DNA of 64,000 nucleotides from Halopiger xanaduensis SH-6 (GTDB lineage Archaea; Halobacteriota; Halobacteria; Halobacteriales; Natrialbaceae): contig NC_015666.1 of the NCBI RefSeq assembly GCF_000217715.1, forward strand, positions 2,430,270-2,494,269, in the 5' to 3' direction. Positions 7,891 through 17,283 of this stretch are shown here, in pieces; the stretch's first letter is position 1; each line of letters opens with the position of its first letter. The notes beneath the pieces are model-generated. The model did not search any database. It saw only the letters and a list, made by a program, of their open reading frames with translations, and had not been told where the DNA came from. The position numbers were made by a program, and so were the translations under genes.

Positions 7891-8697
7891 TCAGGATTGG
7901 CGCCACGTATTCGCGATCCGAGATCGGCCGGCAACGGTCGCTAGCTCCCGGCGTGCACACGACGAGAAGGCGAAACTCAGCGCGCGCTCGCGACCGGTCG
8001 GATCCGGATAGTCGATCCCGCACCGCGAGCGATCGGTCTCACGGTCGGGACCGAACGCGTACGCGCTTATCATCGGCGTTGCGACGACGGCGTCGCCGTC
8101 TCGGAACGCGACGCCGTGTTCGTGTCTGAGACCGAGCGCGTGGCCCACCTCGTGGACGAGCACCTGCATCGTCCGCGTCGCGTCCGTCAGCGGCGCGATC
8201 CGGCGCGGGTCCGGTTCCGCACTCGGTTCGCTGTCGCCGCCGTCGCCACCGAACAGGTCGTCGAACGGCTCGAGGTCGTCGATGTGTCGGGCGCCGCCGA
8301 CCGACGCGACGCGCGGCAGGCCGTAGCCGGTCGGCGCGCGGGTCATCGCCCCGTCCGTAACGAGCAGGTTGACGTCGGCGGCCGGCCGGAGATCGCGCGC
8401 GCCGATCGCCCCCGCGGCGACCGCCAGCGGCCACTCGCCGCGGCGCGTGACCTGCGCGCCGTCTTCGGTCGACACCGGAACGGTCCCGCCGATCGACAGG
8501 TCGACCGTCCAGAACCCCAACTCGAGGATCCGACCGAGGTACTCGCGGATACGAGTCGGGACGTCGTCGTAGTCGGCCGCCCGGTCCGAGAACCAGACGC
8601 GCACCTCGAGCGTCTCGCCGCCGGCGCGGGTCGCGTACGCGAGCGTTCCGAGCGACGCGACCGATCCGACCGCCCCGAGAAACGCCCGTCGGTTCAC
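7891..8697 (-). CDS. Tat-exported metzincin metalloprotease (matrixin-like)
   Basis: A 268-residue protein with Tat signal NRRAFLGAVGSVASLG. Near residue 182 it carries HEVGHALGLRH, the metzincin zinc motif HExxHxxGxxH (ligands H182, H186, H192; catalytic E183), followed by TPMISAY, which fits the Met-turn (M209). It is probably an extracellular zinc endopeptidase folded in the cytoplasm before Tat export. The region before the motif (residues 30-150) is family-specific, with a Gly/Asp/Ser loop at 150-160. No propeptide cysteine switch is seen, so how it is kept inactive is unclear. No partner genes lie next to it. Confidence 0.82.
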   Translation of the reverse strand: MNRRAFLGAVGSVASLGTLAYATRAGGETLEVRVWFSDRAADYDDVPTRIREYLGRILELGFWTVDLSIGGTVPVSTEDGAQVTRRGEWPLAVAAGAIGARDLRPAADVNLLVTDGAMTRAPTGYGLPRVASVGGARHIDDLEPFDDLFGGDGGDSEPSAEPDPRRIAPLTDATRTMQVLVHEVGHALGLRHEHGVAFRDGDAVVATPMISAYAFGPDRETDRSRCGIDYPDPTGRERALSFAFSSCARRELATVAGRSRIANTWRQS

Positions 8698-8823
8698 GCC
8701 GCGTCGTTCGGCCGGGACGGTCTATGCCGTCCCCGTTTACATCGGTACGCTTTATCTTCAGCCCGGGCTGTCAGTCGCGCCGGCGAGCAGTTCGACGTCC
8801 CCCGAGCGCCGCCGATCGCCGCG

Positions 8824-9138
8824 TCAGCGGCGCGTCTCGAGCGACGGATACCGGGTGTCGACGACGCGCGCGGTTTCGCCCGCCACGCGGATTTCGACCC
8901 ACGTCGGCAGCGCCGTCGGTTCGATCGCCGTGAGCATGAGCAAGCCGCCGCCGGTCGTTTCGACGAGGCGGCGATCCGGCTCTCGCTGGCGAATACAGGG
9001 GCGCCACGTACCGCGCCGGAGGTTTCGCGTCACTTCCCAGTCGGTGTAGTAGTCGCCGTTGGAACCGGCGTAGAGCCCGTCGACCGGTGCGTCGCCGATC
9101 ACGGATCGTCCACCACCGATGTCGGCACCAGTCCGCAA
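8824..9138 (-). CDS. Conserved-looking hypothetical protein, TTG or uncertain start
   Basis: Reading frame of about 104 codons with good third-position bias and a mixed alpha/beta composition (GLYAGSNGDYYTDWEV; LLMLTAIEPTALPTWVEIRVAG). The only plausible start in frame is TTG at 9136-9138; open reading extends further upstream with no ATG or GTG. No family is recognised. A TATA-like TTTCATAAAG lies on the minus strand near 9230-9240, about 95 bases before the TTG. It may be a real small protein with a weak start, or one whose N-terminus was lost. Confidence 0.45.
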   Translation of the reverse strand: MRTGADIGGGRSVIGDAPVDGLYAGSNGDYYTDWEVTRNLRRGTWRPCIRQREPDRRLVETTGGGLLMLTAIEPTALPTWVEIRVAGETARVVDTRYPSLETRR

Positions 9139-9372
9139 TCGTCGGCCGATCGCAGCGTCTTCCCTTCCATCCCGCTCGAGCGATATCGAGCGTCGTCCAT
9201 CGACGCTCGGGTTTACATGGTCGACCTTTATGAAATCATGACTATCCGGTTTCGCTGAACGTGTGCGATACGTTCGCGTTCGCGGCGTCTCCGACCCGGA
9301 ACCCGTCGGAACACAGCGTCTGCCCCGCGAACAACGAAACCCACATTACGGAGACGGCCCCACCTGCAGGTA

Positions 9373-9957
9373 GTGACCCGCGTCTGTCTCATCGGGAAGC
9401 CCGAGAGCACCCTCCGGTACGAACTCCTCTCGCGCGAGACGTCCCGCGAGGCACTCGCGACCTACGACCTCGAGCGGCCGTTCGAGAACTCGCTGGCCGT
9501 TCGCACGGTCAGCGTCGGCGCCGCCGTCTCCCTGCTGAACGACCTCGACTGGTATCTCACGCGGTTCGTCGACGAGGCGCTCGTCCAGGAACCGAGCGTG
9601 AGCGACGAGGAGTGGCTCTCCCGCTCGCTGGCCGAGCAACTGCGGAACGGCGACGTCGACCCCGAGACGACCGCCGAGTACTGCAAGGTGTACGGGCTCG
9701 TGGCGGACGACCCCGAATCCGAGGCCGAAGCAGCGGCCGGTCCGGAGTCGGCGTCAGGCGGCTCGGCGCGGAGTGACTCGGAAGCCGCCTCGAGCGGGGC
9801 CGACGCTGCCGGCAATCACGACGGCAACCGCAGGCGGCCGCGGCTCGTCGAACCCCTGTACGTGCGCCGGACGGACGGGGAGTTGCCGACCTACGATCTT
9901 CGAGACGTCGACGAGACGCTCGTCGTCCGACTTACCGAAGAAGAGTATTCGCCCTGA
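9373..9957 (+). CDS. Haloarchaeal conserved protein (resembles DUF5804)
   Basis: A 194-residue protein starting at GTG. Residues 1-110 form a compact domain: CLIGKPESTLRYELLSRETSREALATYDLERPFEN, then a helix-rich part (LLNDLDWYLTRFVDEALVQEP). After a low-complexity Ala/Ser/Glu/Gly insert (about 117-155) a conserved end follows (LVEPLYVRRTDGELPTYDLRDVDETLVVRL). From memory this matches an uncharacterised haloarchaeal family, DUF5804; the assignment could not be checked. There is no signal peptide or membrane segment. The insert is unusually long and looks like an expanded linker. Function unknown. Confidence 0.75.
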   Translation: MTRVCLIGKPESTLRYELLSRETSREALATYDLERPFENSLAVRTVSVGAAVSLLNDLDWYLTRFVDEALVQEPSVSDEEWLSRSLAEQLRNGDVDPETTAEYCKVYGLVADDPESEAEAAAGPESASGGSARSDSEAASSGADAAGNHDGNRRRPRLVEPLYVRRTDGELPTYDLRDVDETLVVRLTEEEYSP

Positions 9958-9972
9958 GCGGGAGTGTGGCGA

Positions 9973-10737
9973 CTACGCGTCGTCGCTCTCGGTCTCGTTT
10001 TCGCTCGCCGACTCGGTTTCGTTCCCGCCGTCGGCGGTATCTGACTCGGTCCCGGTCGCAGTATCGTGGCCGGCGCCGATCCCGTGTTCGTTCCCATCGT
10101 CGTCGACGATCCGCACCGAAATCTCCGTCACCGGCGCCGACTCGAACGTCGCGCGAACTAGCAGCCCGACGGTCGTCTTCGCCTGCGCACAGTACTCCGT
10201 CTCGCCCGATACGTCCCGAACTGCGGCCTCGATTTCGAGGACGTCGTCGCCGTCCCCGTCGATAACGTCGATCGACTCGAGGACCATCTCGTAGCAGTGG
10301 CTCGGTGCGTCGGCCTCGAGCGGGACCAGCACGCTGTCGTCGAAGGTCGTGTCGGCGACGAACTCCGCGACCGGATCCTCCTCGAGCTCGCGGTTCGCGA
10401 GCCAATTCTCGGCACCGTCCTGCGTCACGAACAGCGAAGCGTCCGGTTCCGTGGGCGTGTCGGGGTACTGGTAGAGGTGGGTCTCGTACTCGAAGGAATT
10501 GTCGTCGGAGCCGTCAGTCCCGGAGTCGTCCTCGGACTCGTTTTCGCCGTCCGATTCGTTCCCGCCGTCCGACTCGTTGTCGGAACCGGACGACCCCGAG
10601 TCCGGATCCGCGGGGTTCGCGTCGTCGTTGCTGTCGTTTGAGTCCTGAATACAGCCCGCGGAGAGCGCGAGTGTGCCGGCCCCGCCGAGAAGTACCGCAC
10701 GCCTCGAGAGGGTCGACCGCGAAGTCGGGGGTGTCAT
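9973..10737 (-). CDS. Tat lipoprotein, acidic, unknown function
   Basis: A 254-residue secreted lipoprotein: SRRAVLLGGAGTLALSAGC is a Tat signal with lipobox Cys near residue 29. A spacer of Asp/Ser/Asn/Glu (30-80), rich in N-x-S/T sequons, tethers a globular domain (85-215) containing one Cys pair (SHCYEM and TEYCAQAK) that may form a disulfide. The C-terminus is again acidic and sequon-rich. It is probably displayed at the cell surface and N-glycosylated. No enzyme motif is seen. It sits alone between a plus-strand conserved gene and cysteine synthase. Confidence 0.8.
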   Translation of the reverse strand: MTPPTSRSTLSRRAVLLGGAGTLALSAGCIQDSNDSNDDANPADPDSGSSGSDNESDGGNESDGENESEDDSGTDGSDDNSFEYETHLYQYPDTPTEPDASLFVTQDGAENWLANRELEEDPVAEFVADTTFDDSVLVPLEADAPSHCYEMVLESIDVIDGDGDDVLEIEAAVRDVSGETEYCAQAKTTVGLLVRATFESAPVTEISVRIVDDDGNEHGIGAGHDTATGTESDTADGGNETESASENETESDDA

Positions 10738-10880
10738 CTCGCCCGAACGTAGACGCGGGTGACTAAAGACCGTTTGCGTAACTGAAAGAGGCGTTTTTCC
10801 TATCTGTCGGTTCGATCGAGTCAGTCACGAACGCCGACTGATCGAGACGAACGAAGCGGCGGGTGCGCAGCGAATGCGCG

Positions 10881-11858
<978 letters not shown>

Positions 11859-12206
11859 TAGCAACCCCTAGTGCGTTCGAGCCATAAACCGGTGCTGGAC
11901 AGAGGCAGGACGTGCCGGTGTATCGGTTCGCTATCCCAGTCATCGCTGGAGTCACCACTGGAACGGCGGACAGTATCCAGAAAGCCCCTGGCTCGCTCGA
12001 GTCGGAGGTCTCGCTGCGCTCTTCCCTCCGCTCGCACGGCTCGCGTCGGTCCAGTGCTTGCGTCGCCCGCCTTCCTCGAGCGAGCCAGCCCCTTTCAGTC
12101 CCGCCCGACGGCGGTTGGTCAGACTGCTATCGAAGCTTGAAATCGAGCGAGCGCACGTCCTGCCAGAAACACGGTCGTTAAACCCCCCGACGAACAATCC
12201 GTGGGT
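11859..12206. other. Divergent promoter region with embedded hairpin element
   Basis: 348 bases between the divergent cysK and a thioredoxin-like gene. No protein gene is supported in either strand. It holds the cysK promoter (TTTATG box near 11885-11890, minus strand), the thioredoxin-like gene promoter (GTTAAAC near 12177-12183, about 29 bases before its ATG), and between them a roughly 115-base element bounded by inverted repeats (listed separately). Confidence 0.6.
11981..12095. repeat. Hairpin-ended intergenic element with 20-bp imperfect inverted repeats
   Basis: The left arm 11981-12000 and the reverse complement of the right arm 12076-12095 match at 17 of 20 positions (CTGGCTCGCTCGA core, perfect over 13 bp). 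The interior is GC-rich and partly self-complementary (TCTCGCTGCGCTC, CTCGCACGGCTCGCG). The look is that of a dispersed non-coding repeat or MITE-like hairpin of haloarchaeal intergenic DNA. Only this copy is visible here, so the dispersed nature is inferred. Confidence 0.6.
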
Positions 12207-12581
12207 ATGAGTCTCGAGACCATGAACCCGAACCCGACGTGGGACGCCGCGTCGTACGAGGACGCCGTCGACACGCTCGAGGAACACAACGACGAACTGG
12301 TGTACAAGGTCTGGGGCGGCGACTGGTGTAAGGACTGCCGCGCCCTCCTGCCCGATTTCGGCGCCGCGCTGGACGCCGCAGAGGTTCCCGCGGACCGCAT
12401 CGAGGAGATCGCGGTCGACGAGGACAAGCAGGGCCCCGGCGTCGACGAGTACGGGATCGAGTACATCCCGACGATCGTCGTCGAAAACGACGACGGCGAG
12501 GAGATCACCCGCTTCGTCGAGGAGGAGGATCTCCCGCCGGCGATCTGGCTGGCTCAGCGGGTCGAGGACGAACTGGCGTAA
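12207..12581 (+). CDS. Thioredoxin-fold protein with WCKDC motif
   Basis: A 124-residue cytoplasmic protein with a thioredoxin fold: VYKVWGGDWCKDCRALLPDF has the redox pair C41/C44 with a charged K-D between, and EYIPTIVV supplies the cis-Pro. There is no signal peptide. Charged spacer residues and a glycine-rich lead suggest a thiol oxidoreductase distinct from canonical thioredoxin (CGPC). A GTTAAAC box about 29 bases upstream supports the ATG at 12207 as a leaderless start, rather than the GTG six bases earlier. It is divergent from cysK; a link to thiol metabolism is possible but rests only on proximity. Confidence 0.85.
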   Translation: MSLETMNPNPTWDAASYEDAVDTLEEHNDELVYKVWGGDWCKDCRALLPDFGAALDAAEVPADRIEEIAVDEDKQGPGVDEYGIEYIPTIVVENDDGEEITRFVEEEDLPPAIWLAQRVEDELA

Positions 12582-12719
12582 GCGATTCCGTTCGTTTCGG
12601 TCTCCGTTCCCGTTCCGGCCGGTCGATTCCGTTACCCTGACATCCTGACTCCCCGTCAGCGGCGCGTCTCGCCCCCGGGAAGGGCCCACCACTATCCGTT
12701 TCGGCGTCGGACGTGACCT

Positions 12720-14078
12720 ATGGCAGCCGACGCGGACGATCCGGTCTACTACGTGATCAGCGACCTCCACATCGGCGGCGACGAACAGCTGGGGGAGGTC
12801 GACTTCCTCCCGGAGTTGCTCGACTTTCTCGAGCGGCTGGCGACGACCGGCGAGAACGCGGAACTGGTCATCAACGGCGACGCGTTCGGGTTGTGGGAGT
12901 TCACCGAAGTCGCCGGGGTAGCGAAGTTCGACGTGCTGACCGACCGGTATCCCGACCTGTTCGAACAGTTGCGCGAGACGGGCGAGTCGATCCCGATCAC
13001 GCTGTTGCCGGGCAACCACGACAACGAACTCGCGGCCTACGACGAGTACGTCGAGCGGTTGGCCGAGTATAACGTCGACCTCGTCCGGGCCGAGTCGATC
13101 ACCAGGCCGGTCGGCGATCGGACGATCTACTTCGAACACGGCCACCAGCGCGACCCCAACAACCGGTTCGAGGACTTCGGTAACCCCTACGAGACGCCGC
13201 TCGGCTACTACTACAACACCAACGTCACGAGCAGGGCCGGGCGGCTGTCCGGGCGGGGGCGGTTCAACTGGTTGAAAGACGTACAAGCGGTGACGCCGAC
13301 CGAGCGGGTCCCCCGCTGGCTCCTCTCGAAGTACTTCTACCGCGAGATGAATCCCCTGCTGCGCTACGCCGCGATCCCGGTCCTGTTGTTGTTCAACATC
13401 AGCGTCCTGCTCGCGGTGCTGGCCGGACTGGACCTCGCCGGCGTCTGGACGATGCCCGTCGAAACGGCGGACGCACTGCTCGCCCAGCTGGGCCTCGTCG
13501 GCGAGGCGGTCCACTTTCTCCTCGTCGCCAACGCGGCGATCGCCGGCGTGTTGGTGCTCGCGGGCGTGCCGCTCTACTTCGTCCTCCGGGACGTCGGGAA
13601 GACGGTCGATCGGTTCGGCGTGTTCGAGACGGACCTCACCGTCGACCCCGACGAGCCGTACGCGGCGGCCGCCCGCGAGGTGTTCGCCGAGCGCCCCGAG
13701 ACGGCGGTCTTCTGTTACGGCCACACCCACCGCCCGCTGCTAAAGGGGGTCGACGACCGGGTGCTCGTCAACACCGGCACGTGGCTGAAGCGCCTCCACC
13801 GCCGCGACGTCGTCGCGGGACTTCTCCCGCCGGTGTTCTACCCGTCCTATCAGCTATGTGCCGTTCGCATCGCCGCCGAACCCGAGGGCGTCGCGGTCGA
13901 GTTCGAACGGATCGAGAAGGACGATCCGAGCGCGGACGAGATCACCCGCACCGAGCGCCTGCTCACGCTGGGGCGGGCGCCGACGCCGACCCTCCCCGAC
14001 CGAGCGGTCGTCGCCAACGCAGGGCTCGAGTCGATGTCCGATGCGGATCTCGAGTCCGCGTCCGCTCCGGATGAGTGA
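12720..14078 (+). CDS. Membrane-anchored metallophosphoesterase
   Basis: A 452-residue calcineurin-like phosphoesterase. Dimetal motifs appear in order: D15-L-H17 (SDLHIGG), NGD at 52-54, GNHDN at 98-102, EHGHQ with H140/H142, and near residue 340 YGHTHRP. Between the fourth motif and GHTH lie two hydrophobic segments (about 217-240 and 262-290) predicted to span the membrane, so the domain is split by a membrane hairpin. The UDP-diacylglucosamine hydrolase-like start (YVISDLHIG) suggests a phosphodiesterase; the substrate is unknown. The C-terminal 60 residues are acidic and probably disordered. It appears monocistronic. Confidence 0.85.
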   Translation: MAADADDPVYYVISDLHIGGDEQLGEVDFLPELLDFLERLATTGENAELVINGDAFGLWEFTEVAGVAKFDVLTDRYPDLFEQLRETGESIPITLLPGNHDNELAAYDEYVERLAEYNVDLVRAESITRPVGDRTIYFEHGHQRDPNNRFEDFGNPYETPLGYYYNTNVTSRAGRLSGRGRFNWLKDVQAVTPTERVPRWLLSKYFYREMNPLLRYAAIPVLLLFNISVLLAVLAGLDLAGVWTMPVETADALLAQLGLVGEAVHFLLVANAAIAGVLVLAGVPLYFVLRDVGKTVDRFGVFETDLTVDPDEPYAAAAREVFAERPETAVFCYGHTHRPLLKGVDDRVLVNTGTWLKRLHRRDVVAGLLPPVFYPSYQLCAVRIAAEPEGVAVEFERIEKDDPSADEITRTERLLTLGRAPTPTLPDRAVVANAGLESMSDADLESASAPDE

Positions 14079-14117
14079 GGGGGAGGAGACTCGAGCGAGC
14101 GGGAACCGCCCTCAGAA

Positions 14118-16310
14118 TCAGAACGGACTCTCGTCGTCGAGCGACGGGCCGTCCGCACTCGCACCTTCGACCGCCGCGTTGTCGCCCAACCACTCGAGCG
14201 CCTCGTCGACGTCGTGGGTCGGCGGCGAGCACGTTCGATCGCGACAGACGTACAGCGTCGGCTCGCCGTCGCGGGCCTCGCGGCCGGCCCAGATCGGCGG
14301 CGCCTCCTCCAGCCCCAGTTCGTCGAGCCAGTCCTCGAGTCCCTCCTCGGTCGCCGGCCGGCGCGCGAACAGCCGGTCGGGGAAGTACCGCGAGGCGAAG
14401 CGGTCGCGCCACTCGTCGGGCAGGTCGTCGGCCGCGACGGTCACCTCGAGCGCGCCCGACTCGAGGCGGTCGGCGGCGAGACAGAGCGTCGTGTGCTCGA
14501 GCGAGTTCGCTTCGATTTTGTTCGCGTGGGTCTCGAGGACGGTTGCGGCGATTCCTTCGAAGTCTTCATCAGTGAATTCGTCGAGCGCAAGCAGGACTTC
14601 GACGGCGACGCCGGTCGCGGCGGGCGTCGACTGGTCGCCCAGTTCCTGCGGGCGAGTGACCAGCGACTCGCCGCTCTCGGGGGTGAAATAGAGCGTCCCG
14701 CGGTCGGCGTCCCAGAACTCGGCCTCGACGACGCGGGCCAACTCGAGGGCGAACCGGAGGTGGTCGACCTCGCCGGTGGCCTCGTAACAGCCCAGCGCGC
14801 CGCGCGCGAGGAAGGCGTAGTCCTCGAGGTAGCCGTCGACTTTGACGTCTCCGTCTTTATACCGCCTGTTGAGGCGCTGCTCGCTCTCGTTCCAGAGTCG
14901 ATCTCGCACGAAATCGAGGGCGTCGACGGCCATGTCGGCGTACTGGTCGTCGCCCAGCACCAGCGCGGCCTCGGCGCAGGTCGCGATCATCAGGCCGTTC
15001 CAGCCCGCCAGCACCTTCTCGTCGCGGTTCGGTCGCGGCCGCCCCTCGCGGGCCGCGAACAGTTGCTCGCGTGCGGTCTCGAGGCGCTTCTGCACCTCGC
15101 TCTCCTCGAGGTCGTACTCGTCGGCCAAGTCGTCGATGGGCCGAACGCGATTGGGCTGGTTCCGGCCTTCGAAGTTACCCGACTCCGTGATGTCGTACCG
15201 GTCGCAGAAGAGGTCGGCCGTCGTCTCGTCCTCGAGCGCCTCGCGGACCTCGTCGGGCGTCCAGACGTAGAACGCGCCCTCCTCGCGCTCGCCGGTCTCA
15301 GGATCCTCGCTCTGCGCGTCGAGCGTACTGAAGAAGCCGCCCTCCTCGTGGGTGAGCTCGCGGTCGACGAACGCGAGCGTCTCCGCGACGACCTCCGCGT
15401 AGCGCTCGTCGCCGGTGAGCTGGTAGCCCGTCAGGAAGGCCCGCGGAATCTCGGCGTTGTCGTACAGCATCTTCTCGAAGTGGGGGACCGTCCAGTCCCG
15501 GTCGACGCAGTAGCGGTGGAACCCGCTGCCGACGTGGTCGTAGAGCCCGCCCGCGGCCATCGCGTCTAAGGTTTCCTCGAGCACTTCGCGGTATGCCTCG
15601 CGACCCGTACGGTCGTATGCGCGTGCGAGGGCCTGCAAGCGAGCGGGCTGGGGGAACTTCGGCCCGTCGGAGCCGAAGCCGCCGTACTCTCGGTCCGCAC
15701 TCCGAAGGGCCGCGCTGGCGGCCGTTTCGAGCACCTCGCTCGAGGGCGGTTCCGCGGCCCCGCCTGCGCCCGCGCCCTCGGGGGTGTCCTCGAGGCGGTC
15801 CTTCGCGGCCTCGGTCCACTGGTCGGCGCGGTGTTCCATCTCCTCCCGGTCCTCGCTGTTCCACGAGTCGCTGATGCGCTCGCAGAGGTCGAGGAAGCCG
15901 GGCTGGCCGCGCTGTCCCTCCCGCGGGAAGTAGGTCCCGATGAAGAACGGCTTGCCCTCGGGGGTGAGCCACGCCGAGAGCGGCCAGCCGCCCCGCCCGG
16001 AGACGAGCTGGCAGACGGTCATGTAGATCGAGTCGATGTCCGGGCGCTCCTCGCGATCGACCTTGATCGGCACGAAGTTCTCGTTCAGCACCTCGGCGAC
16101 GCCCTCGTCTTGGAAACTCTCCTCCTCCATGACGTGACACCAGTGACACGCCGAGTAGCCGATCGAGAGAAAGATCGGCACGTCGCGTTCGCGGGCCGCC
16201 TCGAGGGCCTGTTCGTCCCACGGCTGCCAGTTGACGGGATTGTCCGCGTGCTGGCGCAGGTAGGGACTCCCCTCGTCCTCGAGCCGGTTGCGTTCGGTGG
16301 GTTCGCTCAT
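14118..16310 (-). CDS. DUF255 / YyaL (spermatogenesis-associated protein 20-like) protein
   Basis: A 730-residue two-domain protein. Residues 1-170 are a thioredoxin-like DUF255 domain with ACHWCHVMEEESF (C55, C58) and NFVPIKVDREERPDID. Residues 190-700 form an alpha/alpha toroid like glycan epimerases and glucosidases (GGLYDHVGSGFHRYCVD, HFEKMLYDN, VLAGWNGLM). The family occurs in all domains and its enzymatic role is unsettled. TTTTAC on the minus strand about 29 bases before the ATG at 16308-16310 favours this start over an upstream one. It is divergently close to nothing and follows the fructosamine-kinase gene on the same strand with a 112-base gap. Confidence 0.92.
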   Translation of the reverse strand: MSEPTERNRLEDEGSPYLRQHADNPVNWQPWDEQALEAARERDVPIFLSIGYSACHWCHVMEEESFQDEGVAEVLNENFVPIKVDREERPDIDSIYMTVCQLVSGRGGWPLSAWLTPEGKPFFIGTYFPREGQRGQPGFLDLCERISDSWNSEDREEMEHRADQWTEAAKDRLEDTPEGAGAGGAAEPPSSEVLETAASAALRSADREYGGFGSDGPKFPQPARLQALARAYDRTGREAYREVLEETLDAMAAGGLYDHVGSGFHRYCVDRDWTVPHFEKMLYDNAEIPRAFLTGYQLTGDERYAEVVAETLAFVDRELTHEEGGFFSTLDAQSEDPETGEREEGAFYVWTPDEVREALEDETTADLFCDRYDITESGNFEGRNQPNRVRPIDDLADEYDLEESEVQKRLETAREQLFAAREGRPRPNRDEKVLAGWNGLMIATCAEAALVLGDDQYADMAVDALDFVRDRLWNESEQRLNRRYKDGDVKVDGYLEDYAFLARGALGCYEATGEVDHLRFALELARVVEAEFWDADRGTLYFTPESGESLVTRPQELGDQSTPAATGVAVEVLLALDEFTDEDFEGIAATVLETHANKIEANSLEHTTLCLAADRLESGALEVTVAADDLPDEWRDRFASRYFPDRLFARRPATEEGLEDWLDELGLEEAPPIWAGREARDGEPTLYVCRDRTCSPPTHDVDEALEWLGDNAAVEGASADGPSLDDESPF

Positions 16311-16422
16311 GGCCGAGAGTACGGACGGACGTTGTAAAAGCCCGGCGTACGTCCAGTCTCGTCCCTTCGGTGCGAGCCGCCGAATTGCACGCACCGAGAG
16401 CACGACCGTCTCGAGCGGGCGA

Positions 16423-17283
16423 TCAGTAGCCGAGCCGCTCGAGCGTCTGCTCGAGCCGTGCGACGTACCGCCCGCCGAAGAGGTGGACATGAACCAACAG
16501 CGGATAGAGTCGGTAGACGTACCGCCGCCGGTCGAAGAAGCCGGGTTCGAGGGCTCGCTTCTTCTGATACCGGTCGAAGAACGCGTCGCCGAACGTCTCG
16601 GTCCAATCGATAAACGCGAGTTCGATCTCGGGGTGGGCGTAGTACGTCGCCGGGTCGAGAAACGCCGTCACGTCGCCGTCGCGCGAGAGGACATTCGTCG
16701 TCCAGACGTCGCCGTGGATCAGCGCAGGTGCGTCGGGTTCGCCGAGCAGCGACTCGAGATCGGCAGCAACCGCGTCGATGCGGTCGGCGAGGTCCGCCGG
16801 GAGCGATCCGCCCTCGAGTGCGAGGGCCGCGACGTGCTCGAGTCGCTGCTCGCGGTAGAAGTCGATCCACGAGTCCGTCCACGGATTCGGCTGCCGGACG
16901 GGACCCGTGAGCGTGTCGCGCTCGAAACCGAACGCGTCGTCGCTATTCTCGTGGAGCGCCGCGAGGTGGTCCGCCGCGTCTCGAGCGGATTCGGGGCCGT
17001 GGTCGGTCGTCCCCTCGACGTACTCGAGGACGAGCAGGTCGTCGTCGGCGTAGCGTACCTCGGGAACCGGCAGGTTGCTCTCCTCGGCGAGAGTCCGGAG
17101 CATGAACGCCTCGACCTCGAGGGGCGTCTCGCCGACCTTCGCGACGACCGGCGGGCCGTCCGCGCGGTCGACCCGGTACGCGGACCCGATCTGGCCGCCC
17201 CGCAGTTCGGTGACGGTCGTCGGCTGCACCTCGAGGTCGAGTGCGCGTGCGACGGCGTCGGTGACCGAGTCGCTGTCGGCCAT
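16423..17283 (-). CDS. Fructosamine kinase / ketosamine-3-kinase family protein
   Basis: A 286-residue protein kinase-like enzyme of the fructosamine-3-kinase family, which phosphorylates sugar amines on glycated proteins so the adducts fall off. Visible are the N-lobe GGQIGSAYRV and VVAKVGE (ATP Lys), LVLEYVEG hinge, and the catalytic loop LIHGDVWTTNVLS with Asp and Asn, followed by FLDPATYYAHPEIELAF instead of DFG, as typical for this family. The start ATG (17281-17283) overlaps the folA stop by one base, so it is translated from the thyA-folA transcript. Bacterial homologues act on ribulosamines or small substrates; the true substrate is unknown. Confidence 0.88.
   Translation of the reverse strand: MADSDSVTDAVARALDLEVQPTTVTELRGGQIGSAYRVDRADGPPVVAKVGETPLEVEAFMLRTLAEESNLPVPEVRYADDDLLVLEYVEGTTDHGPESARDAADHLAALHENSDDAFGFERDTLTGPVRQPNPWTDSWIDFYREQRLEHVAALALEGGSLPADLADRIDAVAADLESLLGEPDAPALIHGDVWTTNVLSRDGDVTAFLDPATYYAHPEIELAFIDWTETFGDAFFDRYQKKRALEPGFFDRRRYVYRLYPLLVHVHLFGGRYVARLEQTLERLGY

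Noticed and set aside
14214-15569. A 451-codon plus-strand frame inside the DUF255 gene
   Set aside because: Antisense to a gene with complete thioredoxin and toroid motifs; no start context or protein signatures of its own.
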